From: Mycolicibacterium aichiense
GTDB lineage: Bacteria; Actinomycetota; Actinomycetes; Mycobacteriales; Mycobacteriaceae
Length of the DNA: 64,000 nt
Assembly (NCBI RefSeq): GCF_010726245.1
Contig: NZ_AP022561.1
Span: 372,001-436,000 of the forward strand
Reading direction: 5' to 3'
Shown: piece after piece, positions 38,508 to 45,895 of the stretch
Position numbering within the stretch: position 1 is the first letter of the stretch
Layout of the letters: every line of letters begins with the position of its first letter
Position numbers and translations under genes: made by a program
The notes under the pieces: model-generated
What the model was told of the DNA's origin: nothing
Seen by the model: the letters and a program-made list of their open reading frames with translations, nothing else
Database searches by the model: none

Positions 38508-38972
38508 ATGGCGGAGCTCAAGGACCGGCTGAGATCGGACCTCACCGAAGCGATGAAGACCCAGGACAAGTTGCGTACCGCGACGCTGCGGCTGCTGCTC
38601 GCGGCGATCCAGACCGAGGAGGTCTCCGGCAAGCAGGCGCGGGATCTCTCCGACGAGGAGGTGCTGAAGGTCCTGGCGAGGGAGTCCAAGAAGCGCAGCG
38701 AGTCCGCCGAGATCTACACCCAGAACGGACGCGGCGAGCTGGCCGCCGAGGAACACGCCGAGGCCCGGATCATCGACGAGTACTTGCCGACTCCGCTGAC
38801 CGACGCCGAGGTGGCCGATGTGGCCGACACCGCGATCGCCCAGGTGGCCGAGGAGATCGGTGAGCGCCCGTCGACCAAGCAGATGGGCCTGGTGATGAAG
38901 GCGGCCAACGCGATCGCCGCGGGCAAAGCCGACGGATCGCGGCTGTCCGCGGCGGTCAAAGCACGCTTGTAG
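38508..38972 (+). CDS. GatB/YqeY-domain protein
   Basis: The 154-residue product is a stand-alone YqeY domain: MAELKDRLRSDLTEAMKTQD, TLRLLLAAIQTEE, EARIIDEYLPTPLTDAEV and RPSTKQMGLVMKAAN. YqeY resembles the C-terminal tRNA-binding part of GatB, and is thought to act on aminoacyl-tRNA or as a helper of amidation; its role is not proven. From memory the relative is Rv3688c. The ATG has no strong ribosome site. It is divergent by 99 bp from the proline-rich membrane protein gene. Confidence 0.93.
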   Translation: MAELKDRLRSDLTEAMKTQDKLRTATLRLLLAAIQTEEVSGKQARDLSDEEVLKVLARESKKRSESAEIYTQNGRGELAAEEHAEARIIDEYLPTPLTDAEVADVADTAIAQVAEEIGERPSTKQMGLVMKAANAIAAGKADGSRLSAAVKARL

Positions 38973-39008
38973 TCGTTTCGGTCTCCGGCGTCGGGGTACT
39001 CGTCGCGC

Positions 39009-39995
39009 ATGACGCGCTTCGGATACACCCTGATGACCGAGCAGAGCGGGCCCAAAGACCTTGTGCGCTACGCTGTTTCGGCTGAACAGGCAGGCTTCGA
39101 CTTCGAAGTCTCCAGTGACCACTTCTCGCCCTGGCTGACCTCCCAGGGGCACGCACCCAATGCCTGGACGACGCTGGGCGCTGTCGCGCACGCGACCGAG
39201 CGGGTGGCGCTCTACACCTACGTCACGTGCCCGACGATGCGCTATCACCCCGCCGTGGTCGCGCAACAGGCCGCCACCCTGCAGATCCTGGCCGACGGGC
39301 GATTCACCCTCGGTCTGGGTTCCGGTGAGAACCTCAACGAACACGTCGTCGGCAAAGGGTGGCCGACGATCCAGCGGCGCCAGGACATGCTCAAAGAAGC
39401 GATCGTCGTGATTCGCGAGCTCTTGAGCGGCGAGCTCGTGGACCACAAGGGCGACTACTTCGAGGTCGATTCGGCACGGATATGGGACGTCCCCGACGAA
39501 CCGGTCACCATCGGCGTCGCAATGTCGGGCGAGCGCTCGGTCGATGCCTTCGCGACGGTGAGTGACCATCTGATCGCCGTGGAACCCGACGGCAAACTGG
39601 TCGACGCCTGGCACCGGGCGCGCCAGGCCACCGGTCTGGCCGGTGGCGGGCGGATCATCGGGCAGATTCCGGTGTGTTGGGATCCCGACCGCGACGCCGC
39701 GATCCAGCGGGCGCACGACCAGTTCCGCTGGTTCGGCGGCGGCTGGGATGTCAACGCCGACTTGCCCACCCCGGCCGGGTTCGCCGGCGCCACCCAGTTC
39801 GTCAGACCGCAGGACGTTGCGGACAGCATTCCGTGCGGACCCGACCTGGACGCCATCGTGGAATCAGTCAAGAAGTACTGGGACGCCGGATTCACCGACA
39901 TCGCGCTCGTGCAGATCGGTGACGAAGGGCAGGACGAATTCCTGGCGAAGGCGGCTGAACCCTTGTTGGCGAAGCTGCGGGACGCCGCACACTGA
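39009..39995 (+). CDS. F420-dependent LLM-class oxidoreductase
   Basis: Bacterial luciferase-like fold of 328 residues. Motifs: MTRFGYTLMTEQSGPKDLV, SSDHFSPWLTSQGHAPNAW (typical of the F420-dependent glucose-6-phosphate dehydrogenase-like group TIGR03557), CPTMRYHPAVVAQQAATL and LGLGSGENLNEHVVG. The group uses coenzyme F420 to oxidise or reduce an unidentified substrate; this is not Fgd1 itself, as far as I can tell. It follows yqeY by 36 bp on the same strand. Confidence 0.92.
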   Translation: MTRFGYTLMTEQSGPKDLVRYAVSAEQAGFDFEVSSDHFSPWLTSQGHAPNAWTTLGAVAHATERVALYTYVTCPTMRYHPAVVAQQAATLQILADGRFTLGLGSGENLNEHVVGKGWPTIQRRQDMLKEAIVVIRELLSGELVDHKGDYFEVDSARIWDVPDEPVTIGVAMSGERSVDAFATVSDHLIAVEPDGKLVDAWHRARQATGLAGGGRIIGQIPVCWDPDRDAAIQRAHDQFRWFGGGWDVNADLPTPAGFAGATQFVRPQDVADSIPCGPDLDAIVESVKKYWDAGFTDIALVQIGDEGQDEFLAKAAEPLLAKLRDAAH

Positions 39996-40065
39996 TTGCA
40001 CATCCCTTGGTCGCGCAGCGTTTGGCACCGAACAGCTAGGGCCGGCGTGATGCGGCCCACCAACG

Positions 40066-40091
40066 GGTTCAAACGAAAGGTGTCGGGGTAA
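40066..40091 (+). promoter_or_regulatory. SigF-like promoter for the small acidic protein
   Basis: GGTTC-N15-GGGTAA, close to the mycobacterial SigF pattern GGTTT-N15-17-GGGTAT. It predicts transcription starting near 40098-40100, three to five bases before the ATG of the small protein, i.e. a nearly leaderless message. Two further SigF-like boxes lie in the next 3 kb. Confidence 0.5.
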
Positions 40092-40102
40092 TCCCGCTGG
40101 TC

Positions 40103-40276
40103 ATGACAGACCGCACCTCGGATGAAGAAGATCACGCCGACTACACCGACGACCACCAGGACGAGCCGCGTGGCGGACGGCCCGGTCCTGCGGACAAGGG
40201 CGGGCAAGGTGGGATGTCCACCCGCGAAGTGGCCCCTGACGTCGCCGCGTCGCCCGATCAGGAGCCGCCCGACTAG
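40103..40276 (+). CDS. Small acidic hydrophilic protein (57 aa), unknown
   Basis: Too short for usual ORF cut-offs. The 57-residue product starts MTDRTSDEEDHADYTDDHQD and is rich in Asp, Glu and Gly with no hydrophobic core, so it is probably disordered. Support: a SigF-like promoter only a few bases upstream of the ATG, a start far from other genes, and a stop that shares the four bases CTAG with the stop of the convergent gene. Many SigF-dependent stress genes are of this small, charged kind. No known family. Confidence 0.5.
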   Translation: MTDRTSDEEDHADYTDDHQDEPRGGRPGPADKGGQGGMSTREVAPDVAASPDQEPPD

Positions 40277-40971
40277 GACTCGGCGTCGCGTCCTTCTCGG
40301 CTGCTGCGGTACGCCTTGGCCCGGACGTTTCGCAACCATTCCGGCCAGACCTGTACGTCCGGTGCGCTGTGGCGGACCGGGTCGAACGAGACGTCATGCT
40401 CGGCGTGCTGGTTCAGCGGCACCACCTCGGTGAGCCGCAGGGTCGCCATCGGCTCGAATCCGCCGTTCCCGCGCGCTTGCTCGACGTCGAAGTCCAGGCC
40501 GTCGCCGTTGATCCGCTGGTGCACTGCCTGCAGTGACAATCCCGAGCCGCCGACGGGCGTGGTCAGGCGGGCGCGGATCCACCACAGTTCGTCCTCGTAT
40601 CGCAGCGGCAGCAGGCTCGAATACACCGCCTCTGACCATGACGTCACCGCACGCAATGCCACCCGGTTGGGTACGAAGGCGCTCGCCCCGAACCCCGCAG
40701 ACACCAGCAAGACGTCCCACGGGGTGGCAGCGAACGCGGCAGGGGGCATCCGCCAGGCCAGCCCAGCGGCATCCGGCAGGGCGCCGGGTGTGCCGAGAGC
40801 TTTGGAGACGCGCCCGACGATGTTGCCGGATTCGACCGGAAGACCTTCATGCGGTGGCGACAACCGCTCGATCGTGCCGTTGGCCAATACGCCGCTGGGA
40901 TGGAAGAAACGGCGCTGCCGCAGTGCGGCGCCGGCGGCAATGGGAAGGGCTGCAAGATCGGAAGCTTTCAC
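40273..40971 (-). CDS. Unrecognised protein with catalase-like N-terminal motifs
   Basis: The 232-residue product starts MKASDLAALPIAAGAALRQR. FFHPSGVLANGTIERL (His24) and, 30 residues on, GRVSKALGTPGALPDAAGLA (Arg54) follow. Their order resembles the distal heme site of KatA in this window ([15 protein letters not shown] with His54; [20 protein letters not shown] with Arg90). The catalase asparagine and proximal tyrosine motif are absent. The fold link is my inference from motif order. The GTG has GGAAGG eight bases upstream, a strong site; the frame further upstream is spurious. It is divergent from the methyltransferase and convergent with the small acidic gene. Confidence 0.75.
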   Translation of the reverse strand: MKASDLAALPIAAGAALRQRRFFHPSGVLANGTIERLSPPHEGLPVESGNIVGRVSKALGTPGALPDAAGLAWRMPPAAFAATPWDVLLVSAGFGASAFVPNRVALRAVTSWSEAVYSSLLPLRYEDELWWIRARLTTPVGGSGLSLQAVHQRINGDGLDFDVEQARGNGGFEPMATLRLTEVVPLNQHAEHDVSFDPVRHSAPDVQVWPEWLRNVRAKAYRSSREGRDAES

Positions 40972-41015
40972 ACCGAATGCCTTCCCGGTCGGTGGGGCGG
41001 GCAAACAACTCGCCG

Positions 41016-41041
41016 GGTTTAACGCCCCCGTAATGGGGCAT
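41016..41041 (+). promoter_or_regulatory. SigF-like promoter for the methyltransferase-CDGSH unit
   Basis: GGTTT-N15-GGGCAT: a perfect -35 and one mismatch in the -10 against GGGTAT. It predicts a 5' leader of about 47 bases before the methyltransferase start. GCCCC-CGTAAT-GGGGC within it can form a small hairpin. Confidence 0.5.
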
Positions 41042-41094
41042 GTATCTCGCAGCGCGGTGAGAAAACACGGGCGCGATCGACTGTCGAAAGGCCA

Positions 41095-41793
41095 ATGTTG
41101 ACCATTCTCTACCCCGACCTTGAAAGTTCGGTTGCAGCTGTTCCCGGCGTCTATGCGCCGCAACAGGATTCGCAGTTACTCATCGAAGCCATGACCATAT
41201 TTGGCGCTGTCCCCGGTCGCCGTGTGGTTGATCTGTGCACTGGAAGCGGCGTGATCGCGATTTCGGCCGCGCAGCTGGGCGCCGATAGCGTCACCGCATT
41301 CGACATCTGCCCCAAGGCGGTTCGATGTGCCGCCGACAACGCCGAAGAGGCCGGTGTCGGAGTTGAAACGCGGCTGGGCACCTGGGGCGACGCCCTCGCA
41401 GCCGGTCCGTTCGATCTCGTCGTCTCCAATCCGCCTTATGTGCCAACGAGTCCCGATGCCCACCTTGAGGAGATCTCCGCCGAAGTGGGTCCGTCGACGG
41501 CCTGGAATGCCGGCGTCGACGGCCGCCAGGTTCTGAATCCGCTGTGTGACTCGGCCGCGGAATTCCTGAGCAACAATGGAACGATGCTGATCGTGCAGTC
41601 GGAGTTCTCGGACACCGATCAGTCGCTGAGCCGCTTGCGGTCCGCTGGTCTGGACGCGGACGTTGTTCTGCGTCAGGTCATTCCGTTCGGGCCGGTGCTG
41701 AGCGCCCGGGCGTCGTGGATGGAGAGGATCGGTATGCTGCCCGCCGGCAGGCGGGAGGAGGAAATCGTGGTGATTCGCGCGGAAAAGCGGTGA
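41095..41793 (+). CDS. HemK-like class I methyltransferase
   Basis: The 232-residue product has the PrmC/HemK methyltransferase core: VYAPQQDSQLLIEA, motif I GRRVVDLCTGSGVIAISAAQ, DICPKAVRCAADNA, and the glutamine/amino-binding FDLVVSNPPYVPTSP with NPPY. It lacks the N-terminal helical domain of PrmC, so the target may not be a release factor. Its stop overlaps the CDGSH gene's GTG by four bases. The ATG has GAAAGG just upstream. It is preceded by a SigF-like promoter. The substrate is unknown; in this context it may modify a small molecule or a redox protein. Confidence 0.92.
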   Translation: MLTILYPDLESSVAAVPGVYAPQQDSQLLIEAMTIFGAVPGRRVVDLCTGSGVIAISAAQLGADSVTAFDICPKAVRCAADNAEEAGVGVETRLGTWGDALAAGPFDLVVSNPPYVPTSPDAHLEEISAEVGPSTAWNAGVDGRQVLNPLCDSAAEFLSNNGTMLIVQSEFSDTDQSLSRLRSAGLDADVVLRQVIPFGPVLSARASWMERIGMLPAGRREEEIVVIRAEKR

Positions 41794-42020
41794 GCGACGA
41801 CGAACCCCGGGTGGTCCGGATCGTCAGCGGCGGCCCCATGATGGTGCAGGGGCCGGTGCGGATCGAGATGCCCGACGGCTCCGTCGTCGAGTCCGACCGC
41901 TTCATGGTCGCGATCTGTATGTGCAAGCGCAGCAAGACCTATCCGCTGTGTGACACCAGTCATCGCCGTCGCCGGCGTACCGGCGACGGCGAGTCGTCAG
42001 CTGCTCAGCGGCCGGCGTAG
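41790..42020 (+). CDS. CDGSH-type [2Fe-2S] protein
   Basis: The 76-residue product carries one CDGSH signature: Cys43, Cys45, Cys54 and His58 in AICMCKRSKTYPLCDTSH, i.e. C-x-C-x8-C-x3-H, with Thr56 in place of Gly. It should bind one [2Fe-2S] cluster with three cysteines and one histidine, the mitoNEET type, and serve as electron carrier or redox sensor. It has no membrane anchor. Its GTG lies within the methyltransferase stop, so the two are translated together. Its 3' end overlaps the convergent iron-enzyme gene by 24 bp. Confidence 0.93.
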   Translation: MSDDEPRVVRIVSGGPMMVQGPVRIEMPDGSVVESDRFMVAICMCKRSKTYPLCDTSHRRRRRTGDGESSAAQRPA

Positions 42021-43019
42021 CGAGCTGCGTCCGCCGGTCCAGCATCGCATCAGGTGATCGGCTAGCCGGTCCTCCACCACCAGGTGGGCCCGGATTCCGA
42101 AGATGACATCCCGCTCCAGCGCCGGCTCCCGGCTCACCAGATCGCCTACGACGTCGGTGCGGACCACCTGCTCGTGTACGGCGTCAGCCTCCACGTGCTC
42201 ACGGTAAAACTGTGCACACGTGTCCGGCGCACCCATCCGCTCCATGGCATCGACCAGTCGACGCGACCCCGGCGACGAGGTGATCTCGGTGGAGGCGAAG
42301 TGTCCGATGGCAGCGCCCCGATACGCACGGTGCAGTCCGAACATCGACATCAGGTTCACCACGGTCAGCGACGCGGCGGGCACCGCGTCGATGTAGCCGA
42401 GGTAGCTCGCGTCGAGGCCAGCGGCGACCATCAGGTCGGCGAAGAGCTGCTGGTGCGCGTGATCGCTTCTGCCACCGCCGAATTCGTCGAACTCGATGGC
42501 CACGAACGCCGACTTGGCCAGTCCGGTCAGCCGGGGGATGGCCCACGCGTGCGGGTCGCCCTCTTTGAGGTGGTAGAGCGAGCGATGCACGAAGTACTCC
42601 TGCATCTGCTCCCAGGTGCCCTTGCTGCGCAGATAGTAGGACGGGCCGGTGCCGTCCGCCGGTTCGATCGTCAGCTTCGCCATCTCGGCGTCGGCCGTGT
42701 CTTCGGGACCGATGTCACCGACGTCGCGCTGCACAGCGGTCAGGAACGTCTCTTCGAGTTGGGCGCGCAGATACAGAAGTCCCGGGTTCCACTCCCAACC
42801 GGGATCGACTCCGGCAAACCCGCGGTAGTGCAGCTCGTAGCAGACGTAGAGCGCAAGCTGGATGTCGATGCCGTAAGGATCGGAGTCATGGAGCGATGCT
42901 TCGATCCGCTGCAGATAGTTGCGCGGCGCACGTTCGGTGAGAAGCTCGAGGACGGCCATCGATACCGGCCCACGAGCTTCAGGGAGGCGCGGTTCTACAA
43001 CTATGGGAGCAAGCGTCAC
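41997..43019 (-). CDS. Iron-containing redox enzyme (heme-oxygenase-like fold)
   Basis: All-helical heme-oxygenase-like protein of about 340 residues, PF14518 type. C-terminal motifs AIGHFASTEITSSPGSRR (Glu245) and FYREHVEADAVHE (His275-x3-Asp279-x2-His282) match the ligand spacing of heme-oxygenase-like diiron oxidases such as CADD; Glu179 and His187 are other candidates. Such enzymes activate oxygen for oxidative chemistry; the substrate is unknown. I choose a GTG giving MTLAPIVVEPRLPEARGPV, because it lies three bases beyond the predicted SigF-like start. Longer frames up to 43211 are possible. It converges on the CDGSH gene, which could supply electrons. Confidence 0.87.
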   Translation of the reverse strand: MTLAPIVVEPRLPEARGPVSMAVLELLTERAPRNYLQRIEASLHDSDPYGIDIQLALYVCYELHYRGFAGVDPGWEWNPGLLYLRAQLEETFLTAVQRDVGDIGPEDTADAEMAKLTIEPADGTGPSYYLRSKGTWEQMQEYFVHRSLYHLKEGDPHAWAIPRLTGLAKSAFVAIEFDEFGGGRSDHAHQQLFADLMVAAGLDASYLGYIDAVPAASLTVVNLMSMFGLHRAYRGAAIGHFASTEITSSPGSRRLVDAMERMGAPDTCAQFYREHVEADAVHEQVVRTDVVGDLVSREPALERDVIFGIRAHLVVEDRLADHLMRCWTGGRSSLRRPLSS

Positions 43020-43028
43020 TGAAAGCTT

Positions 43029-43055
43029 GTCCCCGCAGAGGCGAGGAGCTAAACC
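43029..43055 (-). promoter_or_regulatory. SigF-like promoter for the iron enzyme
   Basis: On the minus strand GGTTT-N16-GGGGAC: perfect -35, weak -10 (expected GGGTAT). It places transcription start near 43022, about three bases before the chosen GTG, so the message would be almost leaderless. It is the weakest of the three SigF-like sites in this locus. Confidence 0.35.
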
Positions 43056-43228
43056 CCGTCCGTCACTCCAGTTGCGGTTTTCCTTGTGTGAGCAAGCGGA
43101 CACCGAGACGTCGCAGCGACCGGGGCCCAAACCCAGCGGAGCAGCCAGTGGCCGAGACCACCGATCGAAACTGATTTCCGGCATGGGGGGACGATAATCC
43201 TCTGTCGACACCGAAGGGTTCAGATCAA

Positions 43229-44899
43229 ATGGACGCAGACGTCATCGTGATCGGCGCCGGCCTGGCCGGTTTGGTCGCCACCCACGAACTGACCAGCCGC
43301 GGTAAAAAGGTGCTGCTGCTCGACCAGGAGAACCAGGCCAACCTCGGCGGTCAGGCGTTCTGGTCGTTCGGTGGCCTGTTCTTGGTCGACACCCCCGAGC
43401 AGCGTCGGCTGGGTGTCAAGGACAGTCTCGAGCTCGCCTGGGGTGACTGGTCCGGAAGTGCGCAATTCGACCGGGTCGACGACGAGGACAGTTGGGCGGT
43501 GCGGTGGGCCCGCGCCTACGTCGACTTCGCCGCCGGTGAAAAACGCTCCTGGCTGCTGGGGCACGGCATCACGTTCCTGCCGACCGTCGGCTGGGCTGAG
43601 CGGGGTGACCTCCGCGCCGACGGGCACGGAAACTCGGTGCCGCGCTTCCACGTCGCCTGGGGCACCGGCACCGGCGTGGTCGAGCCGTTCGTCAACTCCG
43701 CACTGGCTGCCGCCGAGCGCGGCCTGGTGATCTTCCGGCACCGGCACCGGGTCGACGAACTGGTCATCGCGGACGGTGCCACAACCGGCGTGCGGGGCAC
43801 GGTGCTGGCGCCTGACGACGCACCACGCGGTGCGCCGTCGAATCGGGATCGACTGGGCGACTTCGAATTTCATGCTCAGGCCGTAATCGTCACCACCGGT
43901 GGCATCGGTGGGAACCACGACATCGTGCGGCGCTACTGGCCGCAGCGGATGGGCACACCGCCCACGTCGATGATCACCGGTGTGCCGGCCTACGTCGACG
44001 GGCGGATGCTCGACATCGCCGCCGGCTCCGGCGTGCGCCTGGTCAACCGAGACCGGATGTGGCACTACACCGAAGGTGTGCAGAACTGGGATCCGATCTG
44101 GCCGAAGCACGCCATCCGGATTCTGCCGGGACCGTCATCGATGTGGTTCGACGCACTGGGCCGGCGGCTGCCCCAGCCGTACCTGCCCGGCTACGACACC
44201 CTGGGCACGCTGCGCTATCTGCGCACCACCCCGGAGATCGCCGGGTACGACCACAGCTGGTTCATCCTGACCCAGAAGATGATCGAGCGGGAGTTCGCCC
44301 TGTCGGGTTCCGAGCAGAACCCCGACATCACCGGCAAGGACCGCACCGGATTCCTCAAGGAGCGGTTGTTCAGCAAGGGTGCGCCGGCGCCGGTGGAGGC
44401 CTTCAAGCGCAACGGAGCGGACTTCGCGGTGGCCGACGGTCTCGACGAACTGGTGGCGAAGATGAATGCGCTCACCGACGAACCGCTGCTGGATGCCGGG
44501 CTGATTCGCCGACAGATCGAGTCGCGCGACCTGCAGATGGCAAACCCGTACTCCAAAGACGCTCAGGTGCAAGGCATTCGCAACTCTCGTCGCTACATCG
44601 GCGACCGCATCGGCCGGACCGCCGCACCGCACCGGATTCTCGACCCGGCCGCGGGGCCGCTGATCGGGGTGAAGCTGCACATCCTGACGCGAAAGACTCT
44701 CGGCGGTATCCAGACCGATCTGTCGTCGCGGGCCATCGGAACGGACGGCCAGCCGATCGACGGGCTGTACGCGGCGGGGGAGGTCGCCGGCTTCGGCGGC
44801 GGTGGCGTGCACGGATACAACGCATTGGAAGGAACGTTCCTCGGCGGCTGCCTGTTTTCCGGGCGTGCCGCGGGTCGGGCGGCCGCGACAGCACTGTGA
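43229..44899 (+). CDS. FAD-dependent dehydrogenase, KstD/fumarate-reductase type
   Basis: The 556-residue flavoprotein opens with DADVIVIGAGLAGLVATHEL (FAD ADP-loop), then QANLGGQAFWSFGGLFLVD, and ends with GEVAGFGGGGVHGYNALEG, the FAD-contacting tail of the FAD_binding_2 family. Members include 3-ketosteroid delta1-dehydrogenases and fumarate reductases; from memory this one is closest to the mycobacterial Rv0785 type, annotated only as an FAD-binding dehydrogenase. The substrate is unknown. GAAGGG lies about ten bases before the ATG. It is divergent from the iron-enzyme gene. Confidence 0.9.
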   Translation: MDADVIVIGAGLAGLVATHELTSRGKKVLLLDQENQANLGGQAFWSFGGLFLVDTPEQRRLGVKDSLELAWGDWSGSAQFDRVDDEDSWAVRWARAYVDFAAGEKRSWLLGHGITFLPTVGWAERGDLRADGHGNSVPRFHVAWGTGTGVVEPFVNSALAAAERGLVIFRHRHRVDELVIADGATTGVRGTVLAPDDAPRGAPSNRDRLGDFEFHAQAVIVTTGGIGGNHDIVRRYWPQRMGTPPTSMITGVPAYVDGRMLDIAAGSGVRLVNRDRMWHYTEGVQNWDPIWPKHAIRILPGPSSMWFDALGRRLPQPYLPGYDTLGTLRYLRTTPEIAGYDHSWFILTQKMIEREFALSGSEQNPDITGKDRTGFLKERLFSKGAPAPVEAFKRNGADFAVADGLDELVAKMNALTDEPLLDAGLIRRQIESRDLQMANPYSKDAQVQGIRNSRRYIGDRIGRTAAPHRILDPAAGPLIGVKLHILTRKTLGGIQTDLSSRAIGTDGQPIDGLYAAGEVAGFGGGGVHGYNALEGTFLGGCLFSGRAAGRAAATAL

Positions 44900-45029
44900 C
44901 GCCTGCATGACGGTGTTCCTGAACTGAGCTTTGTCACGTTGCTGGCCGGATTCCCGATAGCTTAGAAAAACGTAAGTGTCGGTTTATCGCCCAGCCCGAT
45001 ACTATGGCGCCATCAGGAAGGAGGCCGAT

Positions 45030-45743
45030 ATGAGCCTTCGTCATACATCGCTTCGAGCGGTGGCTGCGACTTCGTTGTCGCTGGGGACCTTGTTTGCGGC
45101 GGCCGGTACGGGTGCAGCCGCCCCCAGCGCGACGGCTGATCAGGGGTCGGATCTGCAGACGTACCTCGACAGCTTGACGAATACATACAACAACACCATC
45201 GGTCGTTCGGTGGACGAGGCCCGCCAGACCGCCCAGGACCAGGCCGCGCAGAACGTCGGGCTCGCCATCGGGGTGCCGATCGCCAATGGGGCGATCGGTG
45301 GTACTACCGCGGTGGCCGGCAGTGTGGGCTCTGCGCTGGTGTTCTCCGCTTTCCAGAGTGGCAACCCGCTCGCGGCCTTGACGGGCGCGGCGGCTCCGGC
45401 GGCAGCCGCGGTTCCTGCCGCAGCAGCGGTTCCGGCGGCAGCTGCGTTGCCGGCAGCGCCGGTGTTGCCTCCGCCTCCGGCGGCCCCCGCGCTGCCACCG
45501 CCACCCGCGGTTGCCGCGTTGCCGGCAGCTCCGGTGTTGCCTCCGCCACCGGCAGCCCCTGCGCTGCCGCCGCCACCGGCGCTCGGCCCGCTGCCTCCGC
45601 CGCCCGCGATCGGACCGCCGCCGCTGCCGCCGCCACCCGCGCTGCCGCCGCCGCCGTGGATTCCGTTCCTGCCGGGCTCGCCGCCGCTACCCGGCCCGCC
45701 CCCACTGCCGCCCCCGCCGGGGCTGCCGCCACCACCGTTCTGA
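45030..45743 (+). CDS. Exported Ala/Pro-rich protein, unknown
   Basis: The 237-residue product has a signal peptide (MSLRHTSLRAVAATSLSLGT, cut near GAAAPSA) and a short domain (about residues 35-110; DLQTYLDSLTNTYNNTIGRS). A long Ala/Pro-rich tail follows, of LPAAPVLPPPPAAPALPPPP type, ending PPPF. GGAAGGAGG six bases before the ATG is an excellent ribosome site. The tail resembles cell-wall-spanning proline-rich arms of mycobacterial proteins. It has no PE/PPE or lipobox motif. A strong intrinsic terminator follows. Function is unknown. Confidence 0.8.
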   Translation: MSLRHTSLRAVAATSLSLGTLFAAAGTGAAAPSATADQGSDLQTYLDSLTNTYNNTIGRSVDEARQTAQDQAAQNVGLAIGVPIANGAIGGTTAVAGSVGSALVFSAFQSGNPLAALTGAAAPAAAAVPAAAAVPAAAALPAAPVLPPPPAAPALPPPPAVAALPAAPVLPPPPAAPALPPPPALGPLPPPPAIGPPPLPPPPALPPPPWIPFLPGSPPLPGPPPLPPPPGLPPPPF

Positions 45744-45763
45744 CGCGCAGCCGTTGAGGCTGG

Positions 45764-45796
45764 ACCGTTCGCCGTATGAGCCGGCGAACGGTTTTT
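45764..45796 (+). terminator. Intrinsic terminator
   Basis: ACCGTTCGCCG and CGGCGAACGGT form a perfect 11-bp stem with a 7-base loop, followed by TTTTG. It ends the Ala/Pro-rich protein gene. It also overlaps a possible early start of the next frame and so supports the later ATG for the hydrolase. Confidence 0.88.
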
Positions 45797-45895
45797 GCCT
45801 GTGCTCGCCTGGCCGGCCACGTCGACAAATCGCTTTGCGACCAGGGCAGTCCTGCTACGTTCGGCCTAACCACAGCGTCGTCGGGAGGTCGGGCC

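Noticed and set aside
45030..45743. PE or PPE family membership of the Ala/Pro-rich exported protein
   Set aside because: No PE or PPE dipeptide near the N-terminus; it has an ordinary signal peptide.
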